Assembly: GCA_013391385.1 (NCBI GenBank)
Contig: JACBFI010000004.1
Location: 1-64,000, forward strand
Length of the DNA: 64,000 nt
Direction: 5' to 3'
Source: Sediminibacterium sp. Gen4
GTDB taxonomy: Bacteria; Bacteroidota; Bacteroidia; Chitinophagales; Chitinophagaceae
Below are positions 8,819 through 17,179 of this stretch, in pieces. Position numbers and translations under genes: made by a program. Each line of letters opens with the position of its first letter. The first letter of the stretch is position 1. The notes under the pieces were generated by a model. The model saw nothing but the letters and a program-made list of their open reading frames with translations, had not been told where the DNA came from and ran no database searches.

Positions 8819-10528
8819 TTATTCATAAAGACCCGTTGAATACACTTTCTTACCGCCTACAACTGTCAACTCCACTTGTGTTTTATAAATATCTTCCGGT
8901 TTGATCTTAAAAAGATCTTGTGAGAGTACGATAAAGTCTGCCAGGTACCCTTTTTTAAGTTGTCCTTTTTCCTGTTCATCGAAAGAACCATAAGCAGCAC
9001 CTGCGGTATAGGCATACAATGCATCTTGCAAACTGATTTTTTGTGTAGGAATCCAGCCACCAACAGGCTTACCATCTGTTGTCATTCGGTTCACCGCATT
9101 GTGGATACCTCGAATGGGATTTAAACTGATGCAAGCAGGCCAGTCGCTACCGAATACCAATTTGGTTTTGTTTTGCAGGAATGATGCCCAGGGAAACGAC
9201 AAGGGTAATCTTTGTTCTCCTACTGCTTTACTCCATACATCTATCGTTCCGGGATCTGCATGAATGGGTTGCATAGAAGGTAATACACCCAGTTTATTAA
9301 ATCTTTCAATATCCACAGTGGTGGTCATTTCAATATGTTCAATTCTGTGTCTTTTATTTTGTTGACCATTCGCAGTCATGGCTTTTTCATATGCATTCAA
9401 TACAGATCGTACAGATGCATCTCCGATGGCATGTGTATAGATTTGGAATCCTTCCTGATCCAATCGATTCACCCATTTTTCATATTGATCAATCGGTATG
9501 GCATATTGACCTCTGTAAATACTATCCAATTGTAATAAGTCGCTATAAGGATCAATCATCACTGCTGTATGTGATTCGATCACGCCATCCAATAAAAATT
9601 TAACAGCAGTTGTTTTCAACCATTTTGGATTTTTATTTTTTGACCGAATCGATTTCCAGCCTACGATATCTTTTTCGTTGGGACTTCTTCCGGCACTGAA
9701 TGCAATAGAAGTTCGTACAGTGAGTTGATTGTTTTTGAGTAATGAATCATACAATTCATATTCTTCTCTGGAACCACTTGCATTCTGAATACTGGTAATT
9801 CCCAGTGTAGCCGCATACTTTAATCCTGTCAGTAATGCATTGAACTTTGCGGTTTTATCAGGCCCCGGCACAAATCGAGTTACTAAGCCGGTTGCACTTT
9901 CCTTGAAAGCACCGGTAGGTTCTCCATTTTTATCTTTCACCAATTCACCAAAACCTTTGAACGTTGTTTCTTTCGTAATTCCTGCAATAGCTAATGCTTT
10001 ACTATTGGCCCAGCCACTATGACCATCATAGGCTTTTAAATAAACAGGTCTGTCTGGAATGATGGCGTCTAACATTTGTTTAGTGGGTAGTCCTCCGGGA
10101 AATAAACTGTATTGCCAACCACCGCCTGTGATCCAAGGTAGTTCAGCATGTTTTTTAGCATAGTCAGCTATCATCTGAATGGCTTCTTCCATGGTTTTCG
10201 CTTCTACCAGATCTACAACCGTTAATCCTAAAGAGCCGGACAAAAAATGGACATGTCCGTCATTGAATCCAGGCATCATCAATTTCCCTTTCAGATCAAT
10301 CACTTTGGTGGGAGGACTTTTAAACTGATTCAAATCAGTATGGGAACCTACTGCCAGAATTCTATCTCCTTTTACGGCTAATGCCTCTACAAAAGGATGG
10401 GAAGCATCAGCAGTCCAAATATGTCCATTGATGTACAATTGATCAGCGGTATCCGTCACCAACGGGTCTTTTTTCATGGATAGCAGTGCGAAGACGGCAA
10501 TGAACAGCAGCAGTAGGGTTTTTCTCAT
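8819..10528 (-). CDS. YtcJ/NfdA-type metal-dependent amidohydrolase
   Basis: 569 residues with an N-terminal hydrophobic segment, probably a signal peptide or anchor. The amidohydrolase features are clear: the composite beta domain at the start (LYINGHIWTAD), the metal motif NDGHVHF, HRIEHIEM, and FGSDWPAC near the C-terminus carrying the last Asp ligand. The closing strand KGYLADFIVLSQD is typical of the D-aminoacylase / YtcJ group. Members act on N-acyl or N-formyl compounds; the substrate is not predictable here. It lies 83 bases upstream of the tricorn-like gene on the same strand. Confidence 0.88.
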   Translation of the reverse strand: MRKTLLLLFIAVFALLSMKKDPLVTDTADQLYINGHIWTADASHPFVEALAVKGDRILAVGSHTDLNQFKSPPTKVIDLKGKLMMPGFNDGHVHFLSGSLGLTVVDLVEAKTMEEAIQMIADYAKKHAELPWITGGGWQYSLFPGGLPTKQMLDAIIPDRPVYLKAYDGHSGWANSKALAIAGITKETTFKGFGELVKDKNGEPTGAFKESATGLVTRFVPGPDKTAKFNALLTGLKYAATLGITSIQNASGSREEYELYDSLLKNNQLTVRTSIAFSAGRSPNEKDIVGWKSIRSKNKNPKWLKTTAVKFLLDGVIESHTAVMIDPYSDLLQLDSIYRGQYAIPIDQYEKWVNRLDQEGFQIYTHAIGDASVRSVLNAYEKAMTANGQQNKRHRIEHIEMTTTVDIERFNKLGVLPSMQPIHADPGTIDVWSKAVGEQRLPLSFPWASFLQNKTKLVFGSDWPACISLNPIRGIHNAVNRMTTDGKPVGGWIPTQKISLQDALYAYTAGAAYGSFDEQEKGQLKKGYLADFIVLSQDLFKIKPEDIYKTQVELTVVGGKKVYSTGLYE

Positions 10529-11042
10529 GTGGGCAATTAAAGGATATCTAATGTAGGCAATTTTATTTTTTTCTCCGCATCGTCTCCCTGTATCACTGTA
10601 AGTGAGAGAATGGGGACGTTGCGGTGACCGAACCGAGACAACCTATGGGTTTATTTTACACGATCACTTTTGTTTTAGTATGTTTAAATCTACTATTAAA
10701 CACAATCACCCTATCTGTGTAACACCGCAACGTCCCCTCTCTCGCCCAAGGCGAGATCGGGAGACGATACGACGAACTTCCTTTTTATTTAGACACCCTG
10801 AAAGAAGAAAAAATGTGAGATATCATAGAGAAGAAAATTTCAAAATTTTAACAGTTAAAATAAATGTTATATGAATAAAGGATTCGTATATTTAAACAAG
10901 TGGTGCGAGACATAAAAGAATACATACTAACAAAGAGAAGAATTAAAATGCTACAATCAATTTTATGTAAAACTTCTTCCCTTTTGTCTAATGATATATA
11001 ATAGCCTTCAAAAAAAGGATATTGCTAAAATAAGCGTCAATA
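10529..11042. other. 514-base spacer holding repeat copy A
   Basis: I see no convincing gene. The spacer contains the most complete copy of the island's inverted-repeat element (10577-10770) with a conserved tail to about 10800, then AT-rich sequence up to the thioredoxin gene at 11043. Confidence 0.6.
10577..10770. repeat. Inverted-repeat element, copy A (complete)
   Basis: The left arm (10577-10626) and right arm (10723-10770) are imperfect reverse complements over about 48 bases; both contain GTCTCC and GGGGACGTTGCGGTG (or the complement). Each arm also holds its own small hairpin: TCACT-GTA-AGTGA on the left and TCTCGCC-CAA-GGCGAGA on the right. The right arm continues into a tail, GACGAACTTCCTTTTTATTT, that recurs in copy B. 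The 96-base centre is AT-rich. No transposase is encoded, so it looks like a non-autonomous element. Confidence 0.75.
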
Positions 11043-12398
11043 ATGAAATACATTATCTGTCTACTCTTATTCATTAATCAAGTTCATGCCCAAAGAATTG
11101 ATTTTATTGAAAATTTTGAACTCGATAGTATTATTCTAAAATCAGATAAGCCATTGATCTTAATTGATTTTTATACTACATGGTGTGGTCCATGCAAACG
11201 CATGGATCGTGAGGTATTTACAGATAGTACCATTGTAAAGCATGTCAATTCAAACTGTATTTCATTGAAAGTAAATGCGGAGGAAGGACAAGGAATTTCT
11301 TTAGCGAAGAAATATAATGTTACGTCCTATCCAACATACCTTTTTCTGAATAATCAAGGAGTTTTAGTATACAGAACGGTTGGATACATGTCATCCTATG
11401 ATTTTAGTAACCAAATTACCAATGCAATAATAGAATCAAAAGAAAGCACTACAGTTCTTGAGTTAGACAGTCTATATAAGCAAAAGAGTCACGATTTTTT
11501 GTTTTTAAAAAACTACTTAAATCGAAGAACGAAACTGAAATTAGATAATTCAGATTTACTGGACTATTATATTCATTTATTACCAAAAGAAGAAAGAGCT
11601 AACGATGAAACCCTTCAACTTCTCATAGATAATGGAAATCGGATCAATAAGAGTTTACAAGTAGGGATCGGACTTGAAACTCTTATAGATAATAAGCAAA
11701 AATTACAATCGCTAAAAAATGCTTATCCGATTGAATATTATATTGAAAATGCAAGAAAAAAGACTTTAGGCAAAGCCATTGAATTGAAAAGTGATAGCCT
11801 CTTAAATCTAGTATTAAAGTATACTGATAAAAACAATATTTTTGATAATATATCAACAGTCAAGCTCAAGTACTTCTCTGGCCTTAACAATAAAACTAAG
11901 TTTTATAAAGAAGCAGATTCCTTTATAAAAAACCAACTCTCTAAATACACGCTCAAAAAAATGGCTGCCCTAGATAGTATTGTTTTGTTAGAACTTATAA
12001 ATAGCGAAGACTATAAAGATGCAACTCCTGAAGAGATACAAGAGGCAAAGCTAGATTATAAACATACTCAAAGTGTACAATTTGTTAGGCTATACAATTC
12101 AATAACAGATTATATCATAGATAATGATAACAATATAGATCACCTTTTAGCTGTAAAAAAATGGGCAAAAAATGCTGTAGATATTTGCTTACTTGACACT
12201 ACTTACTTCATAAACATATATCCACATTCATTGAATAATCTGGCTAAAGTACATTATAAGCTTAAAGATCAAAAGGAAGCTATTCGATATCAGACTTTAG
12301 CGATTGCTGCATCAAAAATTTTAGAAGAAAGTGATGCAACAGAAATGTATCAAAAGCAGCTTATGCAGATGAAAAAAGGAAAGCCAATTGTCCAATAA
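11043..12398 (+). CDS. Exported thioredoxin-domain protein with long helical C-terminus
   Basis: 451 residues with a signal peptide ending HAQ. The thioredoxin domain (about 20-135) has an active site WCGPC at 47-51 and the cis-proline in TSYPTYLF (Pro97). The remaining 310 residues are Lys/Leu/Asp-rich and look alpha-helical; the last part (KVHYKLKDQKEAIRYQTLAI) resembles a TPR unit. I recognise no named family for this part. The likely role is a periplasmic disulfide oxidoreductase. The gene is AT-rich and lies between repeat copies A and B, followed 94 bases later by a second TlpA-like gene. Confidence 0.8.
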   Translation: MKYIICLLLFINQVHAQRIDFIENFELDSIILKSDKPLILIDFYTTWCGPCKRMDREVFTDSTIVKHVNSNCISLKVNAEEGQGISLAKKYNVTSYPTYLFLNNQGVLVYRTVGYMSSYDFSNQITNAIIESKESTTVLELDSLYKQKSHDFLFLKNYLNRRTKLKLDNSDLLDYYIHLLPKEERANDETLQLLIDNGNRINKSLQVGIGLETLIDNKQKLQSLKNAYPIEYYIENARKKTLGKAIELKSDSLLNLVLKYTDKNNIFDNISTVKLKYFSGLNNKTKFYKEADSFIKNQLSKYTLKKMAALDSIVLLELINSEDYKDATPEEIQEAKLDYKHTQSVQFVRLYNSITDYIIDNDNNIDHLLAVKKWAKNAVDICLLDTTYFINIYPHSLNNLAKVHYKLKDQKEAIRYQTLAIAASKILEESDATEMYQKQLMQMKKGKPIVQ

Positions 12399-12532
12399 TT
12401 ATCGCGTAGATTATACACAGCCAATTATTAATTTTACTTTTATATCAACTCTTGATCTTAAACACTCCTAGCAAAAGAATATAAATTACATAAATGCAGC
12501 GCCCGATATTACTGCCATATCAAAAAAGAATT

Positions 12533-13963
12533 ATGGTACGCATCATCCTCATTTTACTACTAGCTATACCTTTCAATATTGTATCTGGCTTTCAGTATAG
12601 TAATGATAAAATGGTATATCTAGAAATAAAAGATTCCTCACTACTAATAAATGATGGCAGTAAATATAAGTTGAACTTTGAATTCACAAATAAAGAAGGA
12701 GAGAGAAACAATCTAAAATTACTGAAAGGAGAAAATAAAATTTATTCAGCTACTCCACTCACGATAATACAACAGGAAGATGCTACTAATTGCCCATATA
12801 TTCTATATCCAGGTGAGCGAGTTGAAATAAGCCAAGATAATCAAGGCGTTTTACACTTTAACAATAAACTAGACAATAAAAGAACAAATGACTTGAACTT
12901 TTTAAATCAGATGATTCATGAAACGGATATCTTTTGTCCTTCTACTAGATTACTAAATGTCATAAGCTTACGAGAATTAAAATCCAGAGCTACTCAAATT
13001 GAACATCTTAAGAAGAAAAGACTATCCTTTCTGATTTCATACAACCATTCAAAAAAAATGACTGATGAGTATAGAAGAATTGCATATGATTTTATTCATC
13101 AGTTTGCCATTTTAGATTCAATATATTTATTTAGTAAACTTAAGAGCTTAGAACGCTCATCCAGTTTGTTTAAATCTTGGGAAAGAAGAACTTTTAAAAA
13201 AATTGTCAGTCAAAAAGATTTAAATGCTGATGCTGCAAATACTATATTGGTAAAAATTACCGAAACATTTATTTATTTTAAACTTTTCAATACTACACAG
13301 CCTTATATCAAAGACAGTAGCCAACTACATGTAGCTTTTGATTTAATACAGTCTAGCTTTAAAAATTTATCAAGATCGTTTCTATTATCGAGACTTATAA
13401 ACTTATCTATGCAACTAAGCATCCCTGTAAAAGACCGATACTATCAAACCTATATACAAAATAATTTTAGTGATCAATTTAAGGTAATGAAAGTTCCCAA
13501 CTCTTTAAATGCACATAATTTTATTACAGAGTTTGGAGATGAAAAAATAGTATACACTGATTTAAAAACAATAAAACCTTTAAAATCAATAGTTGAAGAG
13601 CATAAAGGAAAAGTCATTGTATTTGATATCTGGGCTAGTTGGTGCAGACCTTGTATTGAACAGTTTCCATTTTCAGAGAAATTAAAGGAAAAATATAAAA
13701 AAGAGGATATTACATTTATAGTAGTATCAATTGATGATGATATTCTTGCTTGGGAGACTGGAAATAAAAGGCATATTGTAGATACTTCAAAAAGTTATCT
13801 CTTACTGGATAATCGAAACTCAAAACTTTTAAGATATTTCAATATAGCTACGATTCCTCATTTAATTATCCTTGATAAGAAAGTTAATATCGTCTCACAA
13901 AAAGCTCCTCTACCAAATGACTCGGCTTTAGAATTACTGTTAGACAAATACACAAAAGAATAG
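12533..13963 (+). CDS. TlpA-like thiol-disulfide oxidoreductase
   Basis: I prefer the ATG at 12533, which gives a clean signal sequence (MVRIILILLLAIPF). An upstream ATG at 12494 would add 13 polar residues. The first 330 residues form an uncharacterised, mostly helical region. The C-terminal domain is thioredoxin-like, with WASWCRPC (Cys384 and Cys387 counted from 12494) and the cis-proline in IATIPHLIIL. It probably reduces or isomerises disulfides in the periplasm. Its AT-rich composition matches the other island genes. It has the same orientation as the preceding thioredoxin gene and may share a transcript. Confidence 0.8.
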   Translation: MVRIILILLLAIPFNIVSGFQYSNDKMVYLEIKDSSLLINDGSKYKLNFEFTNKEGERNNLKLLKGENKIYSATPLTIIQQEDATNCPYILYPGERVEISQDNQGVLHFNNKLDNKRTNDLNFLNQMIHETDIFCPSTRLLNVISLRELKSRATQIEHLKKKRLSFLISYNHSKKMTDEYRRIAYDFIHQFAILDSIYLFSKLKSLERSSSLFKSWERRTFKKIVSQKDLNADAANTILVKITETFIYFKLFNTTQPYIKDSSQLHVAFDLIQSSFKNLSRSFLLSRLINLSMQLSIPVKDRYYQTYIQNNFSDQFKVMKVPNSLNAHNFITEFGDEKIVYTDLKTIKPLKSIVEEHKGKVIVFDIWASWCRPCIEQFPFSEKLKEKYKKEDITFIVVSIDDDILAWETGNKRHIVDTSKSYLLLDNRNSKLLRYFNIATIPHLIILDKKVNIVSQKAPLPNDSALELLLDKYTKE

Positions 13964-13994
13964 TAAGGAAATTAAAAATTATTGGTTCTCTGTA

Positions 13995-14160
13995 ATGTCC
14001 CCTCTATCAGCATAGGTTAAAGAATGGGGATATTTCAGGCACGTACACTGAAGCGGGTTTCATTCTCCGAAGAGTCTACCTATAAAAAGTTATTGTAACA
14101 CCGCGTCCCTTCATACCTAGGGAGACGAAGAAGAACTTCCTTTTTATTTGGGCACCCTAC
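13995..14160. repeat. Inverted-repeat element, copy B (diverged)
   Basis: This stretch has the left-arm words TGTCCCCTCTATCAGCATAG and AGAATGGGGA (about 13995-14032), the right-arm words TAACACCGCGTCCC and GGGAGACGA (about 14096-14128), and the shared tail AAGAACTTCCTTTTTATTTG (to about 14160). The order matches copy A, but the centre is shorter and the arms pair less well. It fills most of the spacer between two thioredoxin-fold genes. Confidence 0.65.
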
Positions 14161-14214
14161 GGAGAAGGAATATGTTGTTTTAATCTTTATTTTTAAAGAA
14201 CAAATTTCAATCTC

Positions 14215-15363
14215 ATGTACAAATTGATAATCAGCATTTGTTCCACGTTGATTCTTTCCACTACATATGCTTACCAAACAGATTCATTAGATTTCACCAT
14301 TGAAGGGTATGCAACTGGATTAAATAATAAAAAAGTAACACTTCATATTCCTGCTTACCCAATTGATAATAGGCAAATTACGGTTGTAAGAGATAATTAT
14401 TTTATATTCAAAGGTAAACTTGTTGATAGCACTATCTATGCCCGTATTTTATTAGATGAAGATATTACAAACCCAACAGGCGCATACACAACCTTTCCTT
14501 TCATCTTATCATCAGGTAAAACCTCTATAAGTTTTAAAGCAACCCCCGTGAAAAATGAAGGGATTAGATACCGTTTTAGTGATCTTGCAATTATAGAAGG
14601 GGCACCGGCAATACTATTTTATAAGTATCAAGATTTACTCAATAAAGAAGTATTCGGCGGTTTATCATATCGTCCTGATTCCTTATATCTTGATAGTATG
14701 AACCGAATTGTCATACCACAGCGTAGAAAAAAGTTTGAAGAGCTATTTGTCTCCTTTAAAGATTCTATAGGATACCCCTATGTGCAAGTAAAATTGTTGG
14801 AGAATTTTAGTAAGAGTGCGTTGTATGATAAGGATGACATGTATCTCACTCCAGTTCAAAAAAGATTTATACTAGAGCAATTCAAGTCCATAGAACCGAA
14901 CTTATATAGACATTCTGAAAAGCCTTTTTGGACTTCCTATTTTTCGAATTTCGTATCTAAAGACGAATTAAGTTTTCATGATTTTGAATTACTTTCTAGT
15001 GATCAACAAAAATTAAAATTATCGACAATTGTAAAAAAGAATAAATACACCGTTCTTTATTTTTGGTGGTCAGGCTGTGTACCCTGTCGCGTTTTTATCA
15101 ATAAAGAGAGAAATAATTATAATTTATTAAAGCAAAAAAATATAGAATTTGTTTCCATCAATGTTGATGACATGAAATATAAGTGGCGTAATGCTTCACA
15201 AAAAGACAAGATTCCTTGGATAAACCTTTATTCAGGAAACAACTCACCAATAATTCCATCATATCAAGTAGAAGCATACCCTACAAAAATTATATTCAAT
15301 AATCAATTGGAAATTATTGATGTGAGTTTCATTTCATTAAAGGATTTATTAAAACTACAATAG
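14215..15363 (+). CDS. DUF4369/TlpA-like thioredoxin-fold protein
   Basis: 382 residues with a signal peptide ending TYAYQ. The N-terminal beta-rich part (DFTIEGYATGLNNKKVTL) matches the DUF4369 module often fused to TlpA in Bacteroidota. The C-terminal thioredoxin fold has the active site SGCVPC (Cys288 and Cys291) and the cis-proline in EAYPTKIIF (Pro356). Tryptophan precedes the motif by three residues (WWSGC) instead of directly adjoining it, a mild departure from canonical TlpA. It is the third thioredoxin-fold gene in the island, bounded by repeat copies B and C. Confidence 0.8.
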   Translation: MYKLIISICSTLILSTTYAYQTDSLDFTIEGYATGLNNKKVTLHIPAYPIDNRQITVVRDNYFIFKGKLVDSTIYARILLDEDITNPTGAYTTFPFILSSGKTSISFKATPVKNEGIRYRFSDLAIIEGAPAILFYKYQDLLNKEVFGGLSYRPDSLYLDSMNRIVIPQRRKKFEELFVSFKDSIGYPYVQVKLLENFSKSALYDKDDMYLTPVQKRFILEQFKSIEPNLYRHSEKPFWTSYFSNFVSKDELSFHDFELLSSDQQKLKLSTIVKKNKYTVLYFWWSGCVPCRVFINKERNNYNLLKQKNIEFVSINVDDMKYKWRNASQKDKIPWINLYSGNNSPIIPSYQVEAYPTKIIFNNQLEIIDVSFISLKDLLKLQ

Positions 15364-15421
15364 ATCCTTAAGAATTTTATTTCTTCTCCGAGTTTATTTT
15401 ACTTGAAAGTTCCCCACAGGA

Positions 15422-15526
15422 GTCTCCCTCTATCACCGTAGGTGAAAGAATGGGCACGTTGCGGATGCTACATTGAGGCATGTTTGTAACTAGTCATTTT
15501 TTTTTCGCATCGTCTCTTTATGAGTA
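15422..15526. repeat. Repeat copy C: left-arm half only
   Basis: AGTCTCCCTCTATCACCGTA with GGTGAAAGAATGGGCACGTT and GCGG (15422-15464) matches the left arm of copy A, and its hairpin TCACC-GTA-GGTGA keeps pairing by compensatory change. A second left-arm start, CGCATCGTCTC, appears near 15505-15517. No right arm follows; the matching right-arm half is 0.7 kb away, beyond the next gene. The block ends with TCTCTTTATGAGTA (15513-15526), which recurs as a direct repeat at 16238-16251. Confidence 0.65.
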
Positions 15527-15541
15527 CACTTAGCAAAGAAA

Positions 15542-16033
15542 TCATTTCTCGAAATAAGAATGATGTTGCGAATTGTATTTAAAAAGTAATGGAATACAAG
15601 TTCCTAATAATACACTAGTCAGTAACATCGTAATAGCGGCCTGTATCCACTCAAAGCCTCCATGAAACAGATCATTGATAAGATTGGAAATCAATAATCC
15701 CAATAACTGACCAACAAAGAAAAATAAACACCGAAATACAAATTTGATAGGTGGTGAAATGATACCACTCTCCCGAATAAATGGTCTACCTACCCATTCA
15801 TAGACCAGTAAAAGTAAAAAGACAATATATCCAAAATAGGCAGATAGATTCATTGCATAAAACTGAAAATAAAATGCTATAGAAGCCTCGCCTGCATAAG
15901 AAAGTGTTGGTGGAGAAATAATCCTCATAATAAATGCCCACAACAAAACCATTAGGGTATAAATAATCGGCATCACAATGAATGCAATTAGAAAATAACC
16001 TGCTATTCGTTTAATAATATTCAAGCTAGTCAT
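15542..16033 (-). CDS. Small integral membrane protein of unknown function
   Basis: 163 residues with four predicted membrane helices (about 11-37, 51-79, 98-117 and 128-151) and a short polar C-terminus (NSQHHSYFEK). I recognise no family. It is the only minus-strand gene in the island and is framed by a left-arm repeat half on one side and a right-arm half on the other, with a near-identical 14-base direct repeat outside it. It therefore looks like cargo inserted into, or carried by, a repeat element. Confidence 0.65.
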   Translation of the reverse strand: MTSLNIIKRIAGYFLIAFIVMPIIYTLMVLLWAFIMRIISPPTLSYAGEASIAFYFQFYAMNLSAYFGYIVFLLLLVYEWVGRPFIRESGIISPPIKFVFRCLFFFVGQLLGLLISNLINDLFHGGFEWIQAAITMLLTSVLLGTCIPLLFKYNSQHHSYFEK

Positions 16034-16391
16034 TAATTAAATGAGAGATTCATTCTCCTTACCTCTCGTAGAGAACTCTCGAACGATCTTACTCAGGTAA
16101 GTTAATAATTAGTTTTTACTCACGACTATTCAATAATGAATCAATAATATTAAAAGTAAATGATACCCCCCCCAGCTATGTAACACCTCAAAGTCCCCTG
16201 TATCGCCTCAGACGAGAGAGAGAAGATGCGACGAACATCTCTTTGTGAGTAGAAGCAAATAACACTTTCAGCAGTTTCAATAACAAAAAAAGTACTAAAC
16301 TACTTTTGGGTTATACCATTTGCTTTTCGGGTTATGCATGCATGATGTACAATGAATAAGAATGCACAATTTGTGATCAATCCATTGATCC
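16034..16391. other. 358-base spacer with repeat copy D, a C8 tract and a start-proximal palindrome
   Basis: I see no gene. It contains a run of eight or more C near 16166-16173, the right-arm repeat half (16191-16251) and a perfect 7+2+7 palindrome, GATCAATCCATTGATC (16375-16390), ending one base before the ATG of the MauE-like gene. Confidence 0.55.
16191..16251. repeat. Repeat copy D: right-arm half only
   Basis: TAACACCTCAAAGTCCCCTG, ATCGCC and GATGCGACGAAC match the right arm and tail of copies A and B. No left arm is adjacent. Together with copy C it brackets the membrane-protein gene. The end TCTCTTTGTGAGTA is a one-mismatch direct repeat of 15513-15526. Confidence 0.6.
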
Positions 16392-16859
16392 ATGCGTAGA
16401 AACCTTTTTTTCCAAGCTAGTATTCTGATCTTATTATTTGTACTGACGTATACAGCCAGTTCCAAATGGCTGAACTTCTCCCATTTCAACCGTGCCATGC
16501 GGTCACAACCTATCCCTGAACCGGTAGCAGAGGTATTGACTTACCTGATTCCTATTGCAGAAATCATTGCTGTCATAGCCATTCTCTTACCCGATCTAAG
16601 ACAGAAAGGATTATTACTGACTGCTATATTCATGACAGCATTTACCGGATATGTTTTCTATATCAAAATGGCAGGTTTTGATAGTAACACCTGCCCCTGT
16701 GGAGGGCTCTTTTCAAGTCTGTCATGGAACCAACATCTAATCGTAAATCTACTCTTAACGATACTATCCTATTGGACACTATACATAAACATTGTTCAAC
16801 AACGAATTCCTGGCCATGGAAAAAGGGGGAATGCCGATGCCTCCAACCAAACCAAGTAG
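16392..16859 (+). CDS. MauE/DoxX-type redox-associated membrane protein
   Basis: 155 residues with four membrane helices, starting MRRNLFFQASILILLFVL. Between the third and fourth helices lies TCPCGGLFSSLSWNQHL, whose Cys pair and Trp-Gln-His are typical of the MauE-like group in Bacteroidota. MauE proteins take part in electron transfer for disulfide formation in periplasmic proteins, so a quinone-linked redox role is inferred. It is followed 22 bases later by a small secreted Cys peptide gene and converges on a tlpA/susD/susC operon. The start is supported by a palindrome ending one base upstream of the ATG. Confidence 0.75.
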   Translation: MRRNLFFQASILILLFVLTYTASSKWLNFSHFNRAMRSQPIPEPVAEVLTYLIPIAEIIAVIAILLPDLRQKGLLLTAIFMTAFTGYVFYIKMAGFDSNTCPCGGLFSSLSWNQHLIVNLLLTILSYWTLYINIVQQRIPGHGKRGNADASNQTK

Positions 16860-16881
16860 GCAAAAAATAAAATGACATACC

Positions 16882-17142
16882 ATGAAAAAGATGCCTTTAT
16901 TGATCGCTACCGTGATGTTCGTTGCCATCATGAGTGCCTTCACCACCAAAGCTCCAACACAACTCTTTTACAGAGAGAGTGAAAATCTGTTCAAGCCAAT
17001 TGAGAGTGAAGGAATTTGTGATGAGGGTCAATTCCATTGCCAATATGAATGGATTGGTGTGGGAGATCCCGGTAGCACCAATGATCCAAACGACTACAGT
17101 CCGCTGGGTGCTTCTGGACTCGTATTTATTCCAACTCCTTAA
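16882..17142 (+). CDS. Small secreted two-cysteine peptide, DUF6520-like
   Basis: 86 residues: a signal sequence (MKKMPLLIATVMFVAIMSAF) followed by about 60 residues with exactly two cysteines in GICDEGQFHCQYEW. The tail is Gly/Pro/Asn-rich. It resembles the small DUF6520-type proteins often encoded next to MauE/DoxX and TlpA genes in Bacteroidota, although this assignment is from memory of pattern and is weak. The two cysteines could form one disulfide, which would make the neighbouring redox proteins plausible partners. It lies 22 bases after the MauE-like gene and ends at a bidirectional terminator. Confidence 0.6.
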   Translation: MKKMPLLIATVMFVAIMSAFTTKAPTQLFYRESENLFKPIESEGICDEGQFHCQYEWIGVGDPGSTNDPNDYSPLGASGLVFIPTP

Positions 17143-17147
17143 AACAA

Positions 17148-17179
17148 AAAAGAATGCCGGATTAGTCCGGCATTCTTTT
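17148..17179. terminator. Bidirectional terminator between convergent genes
   Basis: A 14-bp perfect stem (17148-17161 with 17166-17179) has a TTAG loop and A/T flanks on both sides. It overlaps the last codons and stop of the minus-strand tlpA-like gene (stop at 17162) and follows the small peptide gene. Confidence 0.9.

Noticed and set aside
10577..10770. Integron attC site or CRISPR array
   Set aside because: The element has paired arms, but no RYYYAAC/GTTRRRY core pair in the right places, no integrase, and the genes are not a one-direction cassette row. No regularly spaced identical repeats of CRISPR type occur in the window.
16663..16878. Minus-strand small frame over the MauE-like gene
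   Set aside because: It is the antisense shadow of the MauE-like coding sequence, whose helices and CPCGG motif are convincing.
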